From assembly GCF_033304615.1 (NCBI RefSeq), contig NZ_CP129118.1, positions 1,050,001-1,114,000 on the forward strand: 64,000 nucleotides of DNA, written 5' to 3'. The position numbers and the translations under genes were made by a program. Under the pieces are notes generated by a model. The model searched no databases, had not been told where the DNA came from, and saw only the letters and a list, made by a program, of their open reading frames with translations. This document shows positions 18,490 through 26,792 of the stretch, in pieces. Origin of the DNA: Sporosarcina oncorhynchi (GTDB taxonomy: Bacteria; Bacillota; Bacilli; Bacillales_A; Planococcaceae). Numbering within the stretch: the first letter of the stretch is position 1; each line of letters opens with the position of its first letter.

Positions 18490-18831
18490 TTGTCGGTTAG
18501 AACAATTACACCTGAAGAATTATTCGAGAAAATGAGAGCACAAGAAGAATTTGTACTTGTGGATGTACGGGCTGAAGAAAAATATAACGATTTTCATATC
18601 GAAAACTCTAATGTATCGGATATGAATATACCTAAAACAGAAATTTTCAGGCTGGAAGACGAATCGGAAGAAAATATAGCTATGTTACCAATGAATCAAG
18701 AGCTGATCATTACATGTACGACTGGAAACTCCGCAACGAAATGTGCGAACATTCTCTCTGGTCGTGCCTATGATGTTGTCGTCTTGGAAGGCGGCATTAC
18801 CGCGTGGATAGAATTTATGAACAAAAAATAA
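18490..18831 (+). CDS. Single-domain rhodanese
   Basis: The 113-residue rhodanese fold has the active-site loop CTTGNSA with the catalytic Cys near residue 78, and the N-terminal ITPEELFEKM and VLVDVRAEEKY motifs. It probably carries sulfane sulfur as a persulfide. TTG start at 18490 is chosen because TAGGAGG lies eight bases upstream. It may be co-transcribed with the phosphoesterase. Confidence 0.88.
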   Translation: MSVRTITPEELFEKMRAQEEFVLVDVRAEEKYNDFHIENSNVSDMNIPKTEIFRLEDESEENIAMLPMNQELIITCTTGNSATKCANILSGRAYDVVVLEGGITAWIEFMNKK

Positions 18832-18944
18832 ATGACTCTTATACGAGGAATATAAAAAGTCAAAGCTAGCCCGTTGAATACTTGAATTTAGGATTTAGTA
18901 AAGGCTAAGAAGAGAGCTACCTTACCAAATCAACTAGTATAATT

Positions 18945-18981
18945 CACCTCCTCTGTTACACACTACAGTGAAACGGAGGTG
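18945..18981 (+). promoter_or_regulatory. Inverted repeat covering the Shine-Dalgarno of the DUF421 gene
   Basis: CACCTCC (18945-18951) pairs with GGAGGTG (18975-18981), which contains the ribosome-binding site, and an inner GTT.CAC/GTG.AAC stem extends it. If transcribed whole it would hide the ribosome-binding site. A TATAAT-like box at 18938-18943 would start transcription inside the left arm, so a DNA operator is an alternative. Confidence 0.5.
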
Positions 18982-18989
18982 CATTGTAA

Positions 18990-19694
18990 GTGACTGATTG
19001 GTTGGAAATTGATTTTTGGGAAATGATCATCCGTACAACTGTGGCGTTTATTATTCTTCTTATTCTTGCAAGGATTATGGGAAAAAAACAGATTTCGCAG
19101 TTGACGTTTTTCCATTATGTCACGGGCATTACAATAGGGTCGATCGCAGCGGAAATTTCTGTGAACGCCGAAACGCATTTTTTCAATGGATCCATTGCAT
19201 TAATATGGTGGGCGGTGTTGACAGTAATTGTGAACTTGTTGACGATTAAATCCATCAAGGCTAGGAAGCTACTTGATGACAAGCCGACGATATTAATCCT
19301 AAAAGGAAAAATTAGCGAGCAAGGTATGAAGAAAGCACGGTTTACGTTGAATGACTTAAATATGATGCTTCGTGAGCAAGGGGTATTTTCGATTATGGAT
19401 GTCAATTATGCGATTCTCGAAACGAACGGTGAGCTGAGTATTTTGAAAAAAGCGAGCCAAGAACCTGCTACTCGACAAGATGTCAAAGCTCCTGGCACTG
19501 AGCCTAAATATATTCCGACTGAAATTATTTCTGATGGGAATTTGATAAAGGAAAACTTGACTGAGTTGAAACTCACAGAGGAATGGGTCTATAGTCAATT
19601 GAAGAAAAAAGGTATCGGTACAATTGAACAGGTTTATTATGCGGAAATTCAAGGTGATGGGACTCTTCATGTTGATGAGAAAACAGGTAAATAA
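18990..19694 (+). CDS. DUF421 (YetF family) membrane protein, second paralogue
   Basis: The 234 residues hold three N-terminal membrane segments (about 10-27, 40-58, 62-82), MGKKQISQLTFFHYV after the first, and a soluble part with PTILILKGKISEQGMKKARFTLND. The architecture is as in the gene at 1601, with a longer, charged C-terminal domain. GTG start at 18990 with CGGAGGTG nine bases upstream. It stands alone and is convergent with the malic enzyme gene. Confidence 0.85.
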   Translation: MTDWLEIDFWEMIIRTTVAFIILLILARIMGKKQISQLTFFHYVTGITIGSIAAEISVNAETHFFNGSIALIWWAVLTVIVNLLTIKSIKARKLLDDKPTILILKGKISEQGMKKARFTLNDLNMMLREQGVFSIMDVNYAILETNGELSILKKASQEPATRQDVKAPGTEPKYIPTEIISDGNLIKENLTELKLTEEWVYSQLKKKGIGTIEQVYYAEIQGDGTLHVDEKTGK

Positions 19695-19698
19695 CATT

Positions 19699-20895
19699 TT
19701 AACCAACGGGTATGGCAGAAAGTGTGGCTGTTCCCGTTTTAATGGCAGCTTCACCGACAGCTTGAGCTACTGTATTGACGACGCGCTCGTCAAAGGGATC
19801 AGGGATAATGTAATCCGGATGTAAATCTTTTTCATCAATCAATGATGCGATTGCATAGGTAGCGGCCATTTTCATCTCTTCGTTAATGTCACCAGCACGG
19901 ACGTCAAGCGCGCCTCTGAAAATACCAGGGAAAGCGAGTACGTTATTGACTTGATTCGGATAATCTGAACGTCCTGTTGCGATAATAAAAGCACCATACT
20001 GTTTGGCAAGGTCAGGCATTATTTCGGGTGTAGGATTCGCCAAAGCGAAGAGTACAGGTGATTCGTTCATGGACTGAATCATTTTTTCCGTCAACAAGTT
20101 AGCGACCGATACACCTATGAAAACATCTGCATTAATCAGCGCGTCAGACAAGCTTCCGGTAACGCCGAATGGATTTGTACTATAAGCCATTTCTACTTTG
20201 ACGGGATTCATGCCATTAGTTCGTTCTTTATGGATTGTACCTTTTGAGTCACAAAGGATGATGTGACGGCAACCAAGTGTGGTCAGATGTTTAACGATTG
20301 CAATTCCTGCAGCACCAGCACCGTTGACGACGATTTTTGCGGTGGACAAGTCCTTTTTAATTAGTTTGAATGCATTGATTAGACCTGCTGCTACGACGAT
20401 TGCTGTTCCGTGCTGGTCATCGTGGAAAACGGGGATATCACATTCTTCCCGCAAGCGTTTTTCAATTTCAAAACAGCGGGGGGCCGAAATGTCTTCCAAA
20501 TTAATGCCACCGAAAGTTGGGCTTATCGCTTTTACTGTTTGAATGATTTCTTCCACATTCTTCGTTCCAAGACAAATCGGAAAGGCATCGACATCTGCAA
20601 AACGCTTAAGCAGAAGAGCCTTACCTTCCATTACGGGTAAAGCGGCCTCTGGACCAATGTCCCCTAGGCCCAGTACTGCGGTGCCATCAGTGATGACGGC
20701 AACAAGATTTCCTTTAATCGTATAATCAAAAACGGTGTTGCGGTCTTTCGCAATTTCCAGACAAGGTTCGGCAACCCCAGGCGAATAAGCCAAACTGAGA
20801 TCCGCTGCATTTTCGAGCGGTACCGTCGATACAATCTCCATTTTTCCTTTATGCAGTCCATGCATTTCCAAAGCAGAACGATAATCCCTGTCCAT
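19699..20895 (-). CDS. NAD(P)-dependent malic enzyme (YtsJ type)
   Basis: Decarboxylates malate to pyruvate. The 398 residues show the substrate-side YSPGVAEPC (about 37-45), the catalytic Lys region [20 protein letters not shown], the metal-binding [14 protein letters not shown] and [11 protein letters not shown], and the NAD(P) motif [11 protein letters not shown]. Length is that of the short bacterial form. A frame opens to 20910, but GGAGTGG places the start at ATG 20895 ([13 protein letters not shown]). Confidence 0.93.
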   Translation of the reverse strand: MDRDYRSALEMHGLHKGKMEIVSTVPLENAADLSLAYSPGVAEPCLEIAKDRNTVFDYTIKGNLVAVITDGTAVLGLGDIGPEAALPVMEGKALLLKRFADVDAFPICLGTKNVEEIIQTVKAISPTFGGINLEDISAPRCFEIEKRLREECDIPVFHDDQHGTAIVVAAGLINAFKLIKKDLSTAKIVVNGAGAAGIAIVKHLTTLGCRHIILCDSKGTIHKERTNGMNPVKVEMAYSTNPFGVTGSLSDALINADVFIGVSVANLLTEKMIQSMNESPVLFALANPTPEIMPDLAKQYGAFIIATGRSDYPNQVNNVLAFPGIFRGALDVRAGDINEEMKMAATYAIASLIDEKDLHPDYIIPDPFDERVVNTVAQAVGEAAIKTGTATLSAIPVG

Positions 20896-21096
20896 GAACG
20901 TCCACTCCATTCTTATAAGATAAAAAATGTATAATCATATTATTAGCAGGTAACCAGTTTTAAATCAAATTAATTATTCGGTTAAATCCCAATATTATGT
21001 GAATGGTACCGCTTACACACTCATTGTCATTATAAATAGTATGTGAAATATTTATTTTTCAAAACAGCTGAAATGAGCTGATTTCTATGTTAAAAT

Positions 21097-21119
21097 TAAT
21101 GAATGACAGTCATTCATTA
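21097..21119. promoter_or_regulatory. Palindromic operator of the TetR gene
   Basis: TAATGAATGAC, one central base, then GTCATTCATTA: a perfect 23-bp palindrome ending 15 bases before the TTG start of the TetR gene. A close copy lies before the SMR genes, so autoregulation is inferred. Confidence 0.8.
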
Positions 21120-21134
21120 ATGGGGGGACATACT

Positions 21135-21707
21135 TTGAACAAGAAAGAACGGATTATTGAAGCGGCTATTGAAGTGTTTCGTCAACAAGGAATTGAGAAG
21201 ACAAAAATCTCGGATATCGTGAAAGTGGCAGGCATTGCACAAGGTACTTTTTATTTGTATTTTCCATCCAAGTTATCATTGATGCCTGCAATTGCGGAAG
21301 TGATGGTTGCAAAGACATTGGAAATCGTCAAAGATCGAGTGTCGGAAAATGAACCTTTTCCAAAAAGATTGGATCAACTCGTTGATGCTATTTTTGAAGT
21401 GAATGAAGAATATCATGAAATCCAGGCACTCATTTACGCGGGCCTTGCATCCACAGAGCATCTGAAAAATTGGGAAACGGTTTACGCGCCTTTTTACGAA
21501 TGGATTAGTGATGGTTTGAAGCAGGCGATAGAAGACAATGTCATCCGTAACTCAGTTAATCCTGAACGGACAGCTAGACTTGTCATTGGTCTCGTCGAAT
21601 CTGCAGCGGAACAAATTTACCTATACGATACAGATAAAGAAGATGAAGCAATCGTTCAGAAAAAAGAAGTAAAAGAATTTTTGCGTCATGCGCTTTCGAT
21701 TAAATAG
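21135..21707 (+). CDS. TetR-family repressor of the adjacent SMR pump
   Basis: The 190 residues begin MNKKERIIEAAIEVFRQQG; the helix-turn-helix is TKISDIVKVAGIAQGTFYLYF (about 25-45), followed by a helical ligand-binding domain. Resembles B. subtilis YvdT, which sits next to the yvdS-yvdR SMR genes. TTG 21135 is chosen because GGGGGG lies just upstream; the frame extends to 21087 only through the operator palindrome. Confidence 0.85.
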   Translation: MNKKERIIEAAIEVFRQQGIEKTKISDIVKVAGIAQGTFYLYFPSKLSLMPAIAEVMVAKTLEIVKDRVSENEPFPKRLDQLVDAIFEVNEEYHEIQALIYAGLASTEHLKNWETVYAPFYEWISDGLKQAIEDNVIRNSVNPERTARLVIGLVESAAEQIYLYDTDKEDEAIVQKKEVKEFLRHALSIK

Positions 21708-21749
21708 AAAATTTAAGTAGATTCCAACTGGAAATATTTTATGGCGCTC

Positions 21750-21776
21750 GTTAATGAATGACAGTCAGTCACTAAC
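21750..21776. promoter_or_regulatory. Second TetR operator, before the SMR pair
   Basis: TTAATGAATGAC, one central A, then GTCAGTCACTAA. The left half equals the upstream operator; the right half differs at three positions. It overlaps the probable leader of the SMR genes. Confidence 0.72.
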
Positions 21777-21792
21777 GTTAGGAGTAGAAAAA

Positions 21793-22143
21793 ATGAATAA
21801 ATCATGGTTTTATGTAGCAATGACTAGTTTTTTTGAATTGGTTTGGATATTTGGTTTTAATGTAGCGAGTGAGTGGTGGCACTGGATTCCGATTGTGCTA
21901 TTCATTTTCATCGATTTTCATTATTTAGCAAAAGCATGTGAAGATTTGCCGACAGGAACAGTGTATGCAGTATTTGCTGCGGTCGGGACAGTCGGTACGG
22001 CTTTAATGGATGTGTTTTTATTCGGTGAAAGTTTAAGTGGAGGTAAGATATTCTTCATCTTCATACTTCTCTTAGGTGTAATCGGATTAAAACTAGCTGA
22101 TGATGTAGAAGAAAAAAAAGCGGAAAAAGGAGCTGTTAACTGA
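21793..22143 (+). CDS. SMR-family multidrug efflux subunit 1
   Basis: The 116 residues with four membrane helices carry the essential membrane Glu near residue 15 (TSFFELVWIFGFN) and GTVYAVFAAVGTVGTAL in helix 3. The second subunit starts within its stop codon, so the pair probably forms a heterodimeric proton-coupled exporter of cationic compounds or guanidinium, as in YvdRS/YkkCD pairs. ATG 21793 follows TTAGGAG; an upstream in-frame ATG at 21754 lies inside the operator and is rejected. Confidence 0.88.
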   Translation: MNKSWFYVAMTSFFELVWIFGFNVASEWWHWIPIVLFIFIDFHYLAKACEDLPTGTVYAVFAAVGTVGTALMDVFLFGESLSGGKIFFIFILLLGVIGLKLADDVEEKKAEKGAVN

Positions 22144-22457
22144 TGGGTTGGTTTTTAGTAATGCTCGCTGCTGCCGCTGAGTTCATCGGTGTTATTGGGT
22201 TGAATAAATATAATGAAGATAAGACGTGGAAAAATGTACTGTTATTCGGAGGTGGTTTCGGATCGGCATTTGCATTTCTCTACATGTCGTTCAATTACTT
22301 GCAAGTGAGCACTGCATACGCCGTCTGGATTGGAATCGGTACGGCGGGTGCCGTGCTCATCAATATGCTGTTTTTCGGGGAATCAAGAAGTAAGGGCCGT
22401 ATAGTAAGTGTCATACTTATCGTCATTGGTGTAGTCGGTCTAAAAGCGATATCATAA
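22143..22457 (+). CDS. SMR-family multidrug efflux subunit 2
   Basis: The 104 residues with four helices have the conserved Glu at residue 13 (AAAAEFIGVIGLN) and STAYAVWIGIGTAGAVLINMLFFGE in helices 3-4. The ATG overlaps the stop of the first subunit by one base (TGATG), typical of paired SMR genes that need equal amounts. Confidence 0.88.
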   Translation: MGWFLVMLAAAAEFIGVIGLNKYNEDKTWKNVLLFGGGFGSAFAFLYMSFNYLQVSTAYAVWIGIGTAGAVLINMLFFGESRSKGRIVSVILIVIGVVGLKAIS

Positions 22458-22464
22458 TAAATCG

Positions 22465-23127
22465 TTAGAGTACTTCCCAGCTTCTATCGTTCGCAATTTG
22501 GTGCAGACGTTTTTCAGGTTTTACAGCAATGGGATTTCCAACAAGTTCAAGTACAGGCAAATCAGAATAGCTATCGCCGTAAGCAAAGCTGTTCGACCAG
22601 TCAACTTCTTTGTCTGCCAATGCTTTCATGATCATTTCATTTTTGCGTTTTCCTTGGATATGATAGATTTTTGTCTGTGTATCGAACCGTCCATCTAGTG
22701 AGTAGGGTATTTCCGTTCCGATAATATCATTGAACGGAAGTCCGGTTGTAACGGCGTGCAATAAAGGTGTATAAGCACCCGAGACAAGCATAATATGTAT
22801 GCCAGCCAATTCATGTTGTTTGATTCGTTCGATGACGTCTTTATTGAAATTCGCCTGCATCGCTTCTTTCATTTCCTTAAAATACGCACTTTGTCCTGAT
22901 TTGTCCAACGATTGCAGAGCGCTAGCATACAATTGCATGGAACGTTCTTTCATCGTCGATTCGGGTACGACTTTCGCTTTGTAGCCTATATATAACGGTA
23001 GAATTTTTCTGAAGAATGATTTATATTTTGAGTTGTGTTGCGGGTGATGTTTTAGATGTTTCATCAATAATTGAAATGTTTCTTCAGCATAAAGTGTGCC
23101 GTCGAAGTCGAAAATCGCCACTTTCAT
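22465..23127 (-). CDS. HAD-IB phosphatase (SerB/PSPase-like)
   Basis: The 220 residues contain the HAD motif FDFDGTL (residues 6-12), motif II VSGAYTP (about 117), a lysine in KRKNEM (about 160) and the acidic motif YGDSYSDLPVLE (about 182-193). The cap and spacing match the HAD-IB group that includes phosphoserine phosphatase; relatives include non-SerB phosphatases, so the substrate stays open. Although serA is in this window the gene is not linked to it. Confidence 0.82.
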   Translation of the reverse strand: MKVAIFDFDGTLYAEETFQLLMKHLKHHPQHNSKYKSFFRKILPLYIGYKAKVVPESTMKERSMQLYASALQSLDKSGQSAYFKEMKEAMQANFNKDVIERIKQHELAGIHIMLVSGAYTPLLHAVTTGLPFNDIIGTEIPYSLDGRFDTQTKIYHIQGKRKNEMIMKALADKEVDWSNSFAYGDSYSDLPVLELVGNPIAVKPEKRLHQIANDRSWEVL

Positions 23128-23238
23128 AGAATCGCCCCTTTTGTGTACGTATGAAAAAGCTTGTACTGATTATGATACAGTGTTTGTATTCGAAGGGCAA
23201 TTTAAGGATAATAGAGGATAGAGAGTGAGGAGACAAAA

Positions 23239-24138
23239 ATGCATACAAATCGTTCTAAAAAAAGAGAAAACTCGCAACAATTCGATGTTACAGTAGAGGA
23301 GGAGTTGTTGCCGTTTTTACTTGAAAAGATGAATAAGAACTCTCGCAACTCAGTCAAGTCGATATTGACGCGGGGACAAGTTTCGGTGGATGGCCGTTCT
23401 GTAACAAAACATAATCACAAATTGCGTGTAGGACAACAAGTCGAAATCTTGTCGAACAAAACTGCGATGAGCGAAAGCATGATTACGGGTTTAACGATTG
23501 TCTACGAAGACGAGGCAATCATCGTCATTGATAAAGAGGCGGGTCTATTATCGATGGCTGCAAAGAATAAAGACGAGAAGACCGCGTTCAGTGAAGTATC
23601 TGCCTATATTAGAAATCAGAATCCGAAAGAGCGAGTTTACATCGTTCATCGTCTGGACAGAGATACGTCAGGCGTCCTGTTATTTGCCAAAAGCGAAGAA
23701 GTGAAGATGAAACTGCAAGATAATTGGGAGGAGATGGCAAAGGAGCGCATCTATACAGCACTTGTCGAAGGGAATGTTAAAAAGGATAAAGGCACCGTGA
23801 AGTCGTGGCTTAAGGAGACGAGGACGTTCAAAGTATATTCGAATCCTACAGACAACGGAGGTCAACTGGCGATTACGCATTTCCGTAAAGTTAGACATAA
23901 TCAAAGATATACCCTTCTAGAAATCGGACTTGAAACCGGTAGGAAGAATCAGATTCGTGTGCACATGGAAGAAATTGGCCATCCTGTCGTTGGAGACAAA
24001 AAATACGGTTCGACTGTCAATCCTTTGAAACGGCTCGGGCTTCATGCGACATCTTTAACAATTGTCCATCCTGTAACAGCCGAAGTGATGAAGTTTGAAA
24101 CAGATATTCCTCCCGCTTTTATTAATAAAGCATTATAA
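23239..24138 (+). CDS. RluA-family pseudouridine synthase (YhcT-like)
   Basis: The 299 residues comprise an S4 RNA-binding segment (about 15-75) and a catalytic domain with the family motif HRLDRDTSGVLLFAKS (about 137-152), whose Asp is the nucleophile. RKNQIRVHMEEIGHPVVGDKKYG near 235 is also diagnostic. It modifies rRNA or tRNA uridine at a site that cannot be told here. Next to the convergent coat gene it resembles the yhcT-yhcQ neighbourhood of B. subtilis. Confidence 0.9.
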   Translation: MHTNRSKKRENSQQFDVTVEEELLPFLLEKMNKNSRNSVKSILTRGQVSVDGRSVTKHNHKLRVGQQVEILSNKTAMSESMITGLTIVYEDEAIIVIDKEAGLLSMAAKNKDEKTAFSEVSAYIRNQNPKERVYIVHRLDRDTSGVLLFAKSEEVKMKLQDNWEEMAKERIYTALVEGNVKKDKGTVKSWLKETRTFKVYSNPTDNGGQLAITHFRKVRHNQRYTLLEIGLETGRKNQIRVHMEEIGHPVVGDKKYGSTVNPLKRLGLHATSLTIVHPVTAEVMKFETDIPPAFINKAL

Positions 24139-24147
24139 ATTGAAAGA

Positions 24148-24190
24148 AGCTGCCCAGGCTGTGAACGCCTATTGGGCAGCTTTTTTATTG
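24148..24190. terminator. Bidirectional terminator
   Basis: AAGCTGCCCA pairs with TGGGCAGCTT around a loop of about 16 bases, with TTTTTTATT after and an A-rich flank before. It is shared by the synthase and the coat-protein gene. Confidence 0.85.
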
Positions 24191-24823
24191 TACTGTATGG
24201 TCTTGCATCGGGGGTTGTCCTTGCATAGGCGCGAAGGAATTGATCATCTCTTGCATGTCTTGCTCAGACAGCTGAGGGATTTGATAGTACTGTTTCTTAT
24301 TCATATAGATCGAAAGCTCATAGGCCATTTCGATGCAATTCGGGATGGAATCCGCAAGAACTCGCCTTACAACGGGATGTGTGACTTCAATGGCGGCTGT
24401 TGTCTTTAACGAAGCGATACTTTTAACGGATCCGAGCATAAAGCCGGAAATCATATCGTCATTAAGTTCTTGAGCGTTTTGCATCGGTTTTTTCGGTTGA
24501 GATGGGGTGAAACCATAAACGAAATCATTGCCTGTTTTCATCTTGTAGCTTCCTGTCGGATGAGATGGATCTGTTCCTGATTTGAAACACTCCACCGTAA
24601 TATTGTACTCATCCAGTGAGAATCGGTATTGCCTGTCTAAAATGTCCACAAGTTCGGGATCTTTGATATGCGGTCGGAATAACGTCGCCTGATTCAAACA
24701 CGAAATTACAGCACCTAATACGTCTTTGATGCCGAATAATCCATTAGCGCCATGATTCATGTTGGATGGTACCGGACCGGTCTGCATATTTTGATGCATG
24801 TCACCATATTGGTTTTGGGTCAC
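24185..24823 (-). CDS. CotF-family spore coat protein (YhcQ-like)
   Basis: The 212-residue protein has a Gln/Met/Asn-rich N-terminus, then GLFGIKDVLGAVISCLNQAT near residue 29 and a four-helix ferritin-like body with TTAAIEVTHPVVRRVLADSI. The C-terminus is again Gln/Pro/Met-rich. It matches the CotF/YhcQ family of coat proteins, so it is expected to be made in the mother cell. No enzymatic residues are apparent. Confidence 0.85.
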   Translation of the reverse strand: MTQNQYGDMHQNMQTGPVPSNMNHGANGLFGIKDVLGAVISCLNQATLFRPHIKDPELVDILDRQYRFSLDEYNITVECFKSGTDPSHPTGSYKMKTGNDFVYGFTPSQPKKPMQNAQELNDDMISGFMLGSVKSIASLKTTAAIEVTHPVVRRVLADSIPNCIEMAYELSIYMNKKQYYQIPQLSEQDMQEMINSFAPMQGQPPMQDHTVQ

Positions 24824-24980
24824 TCTATGTCCTCCTTGTATAGTGTATTTTCAATCAGAGGTAGTATGGCTTGTTGATGAAGGTATATGTATTTTATTAA
24901 TAAAAATGATGCATAATCAGGCAGGTTGAATAATAGCATGGTGTAAACGGCAATTTGTCTATGAAAGGCAGAGGATGACT

Positions 24981-26267
24981 ATGCAAATCCATGTTGTGCG
25001 GCAAGGACAAAGTCTTTATGGTATTGGACAGGCGTACGGAATTTCGTATGAAAAAATAGCAGAAGCAAACAAATTGGCTGATCCCTCTAAACTGGTTGTT
25101 GGTCAAGCGCTCGTCATACCGATTAACGGCAGTTATCATTGGGTACAGCGGGGACAATCTTTGTATAGCATTTCGAAACTTTACGGGACGACGGTTGAAA
25201 ATCTTGCAAGAATCAATGGCATTTCTCCATCGAGCATATTACAAATAGGACAGCGGTTATACATTCCGAAGCGGATCAAAAAGGAAATTGAAACGTTATT
25301 GTATGTGGAACCGCGCCAAGCAATTATGCAGGAATTGACGGATGAAGTGGTTGAACGTGTCGATGATCTGACGTATTTGGCTATGTTCAGTTATGAAGCA
25401 CTACGGGATGGATCATTGAAAGAACCCCCACTTGGTGATATTCCAACAATTGCGACTGACGCAAGGGTACTGAATGCGATGGTCGTCAGCAATTTGGAGA
25501 ACTTCGGATTTAATGCAGATCTAGCGCATGTTCTTTTTACAGATATAGTCGTACAGAATCGCCTGTTTGAAAATATCGTGCGAACGGCGAAGAGAGTAGG
25601 CTATTCGGACATTCACTTTGATTTTGAATTTATTAAACCAACGGATAGGGAGTTGTATAACGCATTTTTGCGAAATGCACGCGCTCGATTCCATCCTGTT
25701 GGTCTGACATTATCAACCGCATTGGCTCCGAAAACTTCTTCCGATAAGACGGGTATTTATGGTGGCATCGATTATAAAGCACATGGAGAGATTTGTGATT
25801 TCGTAACATTAATGACGTATGAATGGGGATACTCATATAGTGACCCTCAGGCGGTAAGCCCGATTAATCAAGTGCGTAAGGTCGTGGAATATGCAGTCAG
25901 TCAAATCCCGCGTGAGAAAGTTTTTCTTGGTCAGAACTTGTATGGGTATGACTGGAAGTATCCATATCCACCTGAAACAGGAGTAGCCGCAAAAGCACTT
26001 AGTCCGTTGCAAGCAGTCAATCTAGCTATCCGTCAAAATGCAAATATCCAGTATGATCCGGTTGCACAAGCGCCGTATTTTCTATACTGGGATAATGAAG
26101 GCGTGCGTCATGATGTCTGGTTTGAAGATGCCCGCAGCATTCAGGCGAAATTTAATTTGTTAAAAGAATTTAAGTTGCGTGGAATGATGTACTGGAAATT
26201 GGGATTAGCTTTCCCGCAGAATTGGTTATTACTCACTGATAATTTCATTATTAAAAAGCGTAAATGA
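24981..26267 (+). CDS. LysM-GH18 spore peptidoglycan hydrolase (YaaH/SleL-like)
   Basis: The 428 residues begin with two LysM repeats (about 3-47 and 52-97, each with a GQSLY-type start), followed by a glycoside hydrolase 18 domain. The GH18 catalytic motif is DIHFDFEF, with the Glu proton donor near residue 219. No signal peptide is seen, as in YaaH/SleL, which enter the spore coat or cortex from the mother cell and act as N-acetylglucosaminidases in germination. GGCAGAGG fits ATG 24981 better than ATG 24975. Confidence 0.9.
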   Translation: MQIHVVRQGQSLYGIGQAYGISYEKIAEANKLADPSKLVVGQALVIPINGSYHWVQRGQSLYSISKLYGTTVENLARINGISPSSILQIGQRLYIPKRIKKEIETLLYVEPRQAIMQELTDEVVERVDDLTYLAMFSYEALRDGSLKEPPLGDIPTIATDARVLNAMVVSNLENFGFNADLAHVLFTDIVVQNRLFENIVRTAKRVGYSDIHFDFEFIKPTDRELYNAFLRNARARFHPVGLTLSTALAPKTSSDKTGIYGGIDYKAHGEICDFVTLMTYEWGYSYSDPQAVSPINQVRKVVEYAVSQIPREKVFLGQNLYGYDWKYPYPPETGVAAKALSPLQAVNLAIRQNANIQYDPVAQAPYFLYWDNEGVRHDVWFEDARSIQAKFNLLKEFKLRGMMYWKLGLAFPQNWLLLTDNFIIKKRK

Positions 26268-26312
26268 AAAAAAGGCCAAATGTGCAGATTTTGCACGTAT
26301 GGCCTTTTGCAT
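26268..26312. terminator. Bidirectional terminator
   Basis: AAAAGGCCA..GTGCA pairs with TGCAC..TGGCCTTTT around a short loop, with A- and T-rich sides. It separates the SleL-like gene from the small minus-strand gene. Confidence 0.82.
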
Positions 26313-26319
26313 GTTACGT

Positions 26320-26460
26320 TCATTCTTTCAAAATATATTTGATTGCGTTTTGGAAAAAGTCTACATCAGGATTGATTAGTAGAGCAGGTAGGAATGCAAA
26401 TGCCATCAGGATAACCACATTGGCCCCAATGATTGTACGTACAACTTTGGTGAATTTCAT
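26320..26460 (-). CDS. Small membrane protein (46 residues)
   Basis: The product starts MKFTKVVRTIIGANVV, has one strong hydrophobic segment (about 10-30), and ends charged (NAIKYILKE). ATG is preceded by GAGGAGA six bases upstream, and a terminator follows directly, which supports a real gene. I recognise no family. The spore-related neighbour is suggestive only. Confidence 0.65.
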   Translation of the reverse strand: MKFTKVVRTIIGANVVILMAFAFLPALLINPDVDFFQNAIKYILKE

Positions 26461-26792
26461 AAAGCATCTCCTCTTTCTCTTCATTGTAGTTTTCCAAATA
26501 ACTGTTTTATAGGCTTTTGGATAGTATCAATAATAGTATATGTTCAGATAGTTGTAAATGTTTTTATTTTACGGAATACAATTTCTGCAAGAAATGATTA
26601 TTTTGACAAAATGAGGTAGCGAAAATCCATGAAACTTAAAAAGAGGTTGTATCTATTCGGATTTTCGGTAATACTAGTAAAAACGAAGAAAGAATTTTAA
26701 AATATTATTCTTCAGTTTGTGATAAAATGGAAGTCTACTTTTTTATACTGAATTTCTATGTGGTTTTGTGCTATAAGAGTTTGAGGAAAGGG
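26461..26792. other. AT-rich promoter region before the glutamate dehydrogenase gene
   Basis: This stretch of 330 bases is divergent for the small membrane gene and gdhA. It is strongly AT-rich. I see no repeat, hairpin or convincing promoter pair. The gdhA frame stays open to 26727 without a ribosome-binding site. Confidence 0.4.
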
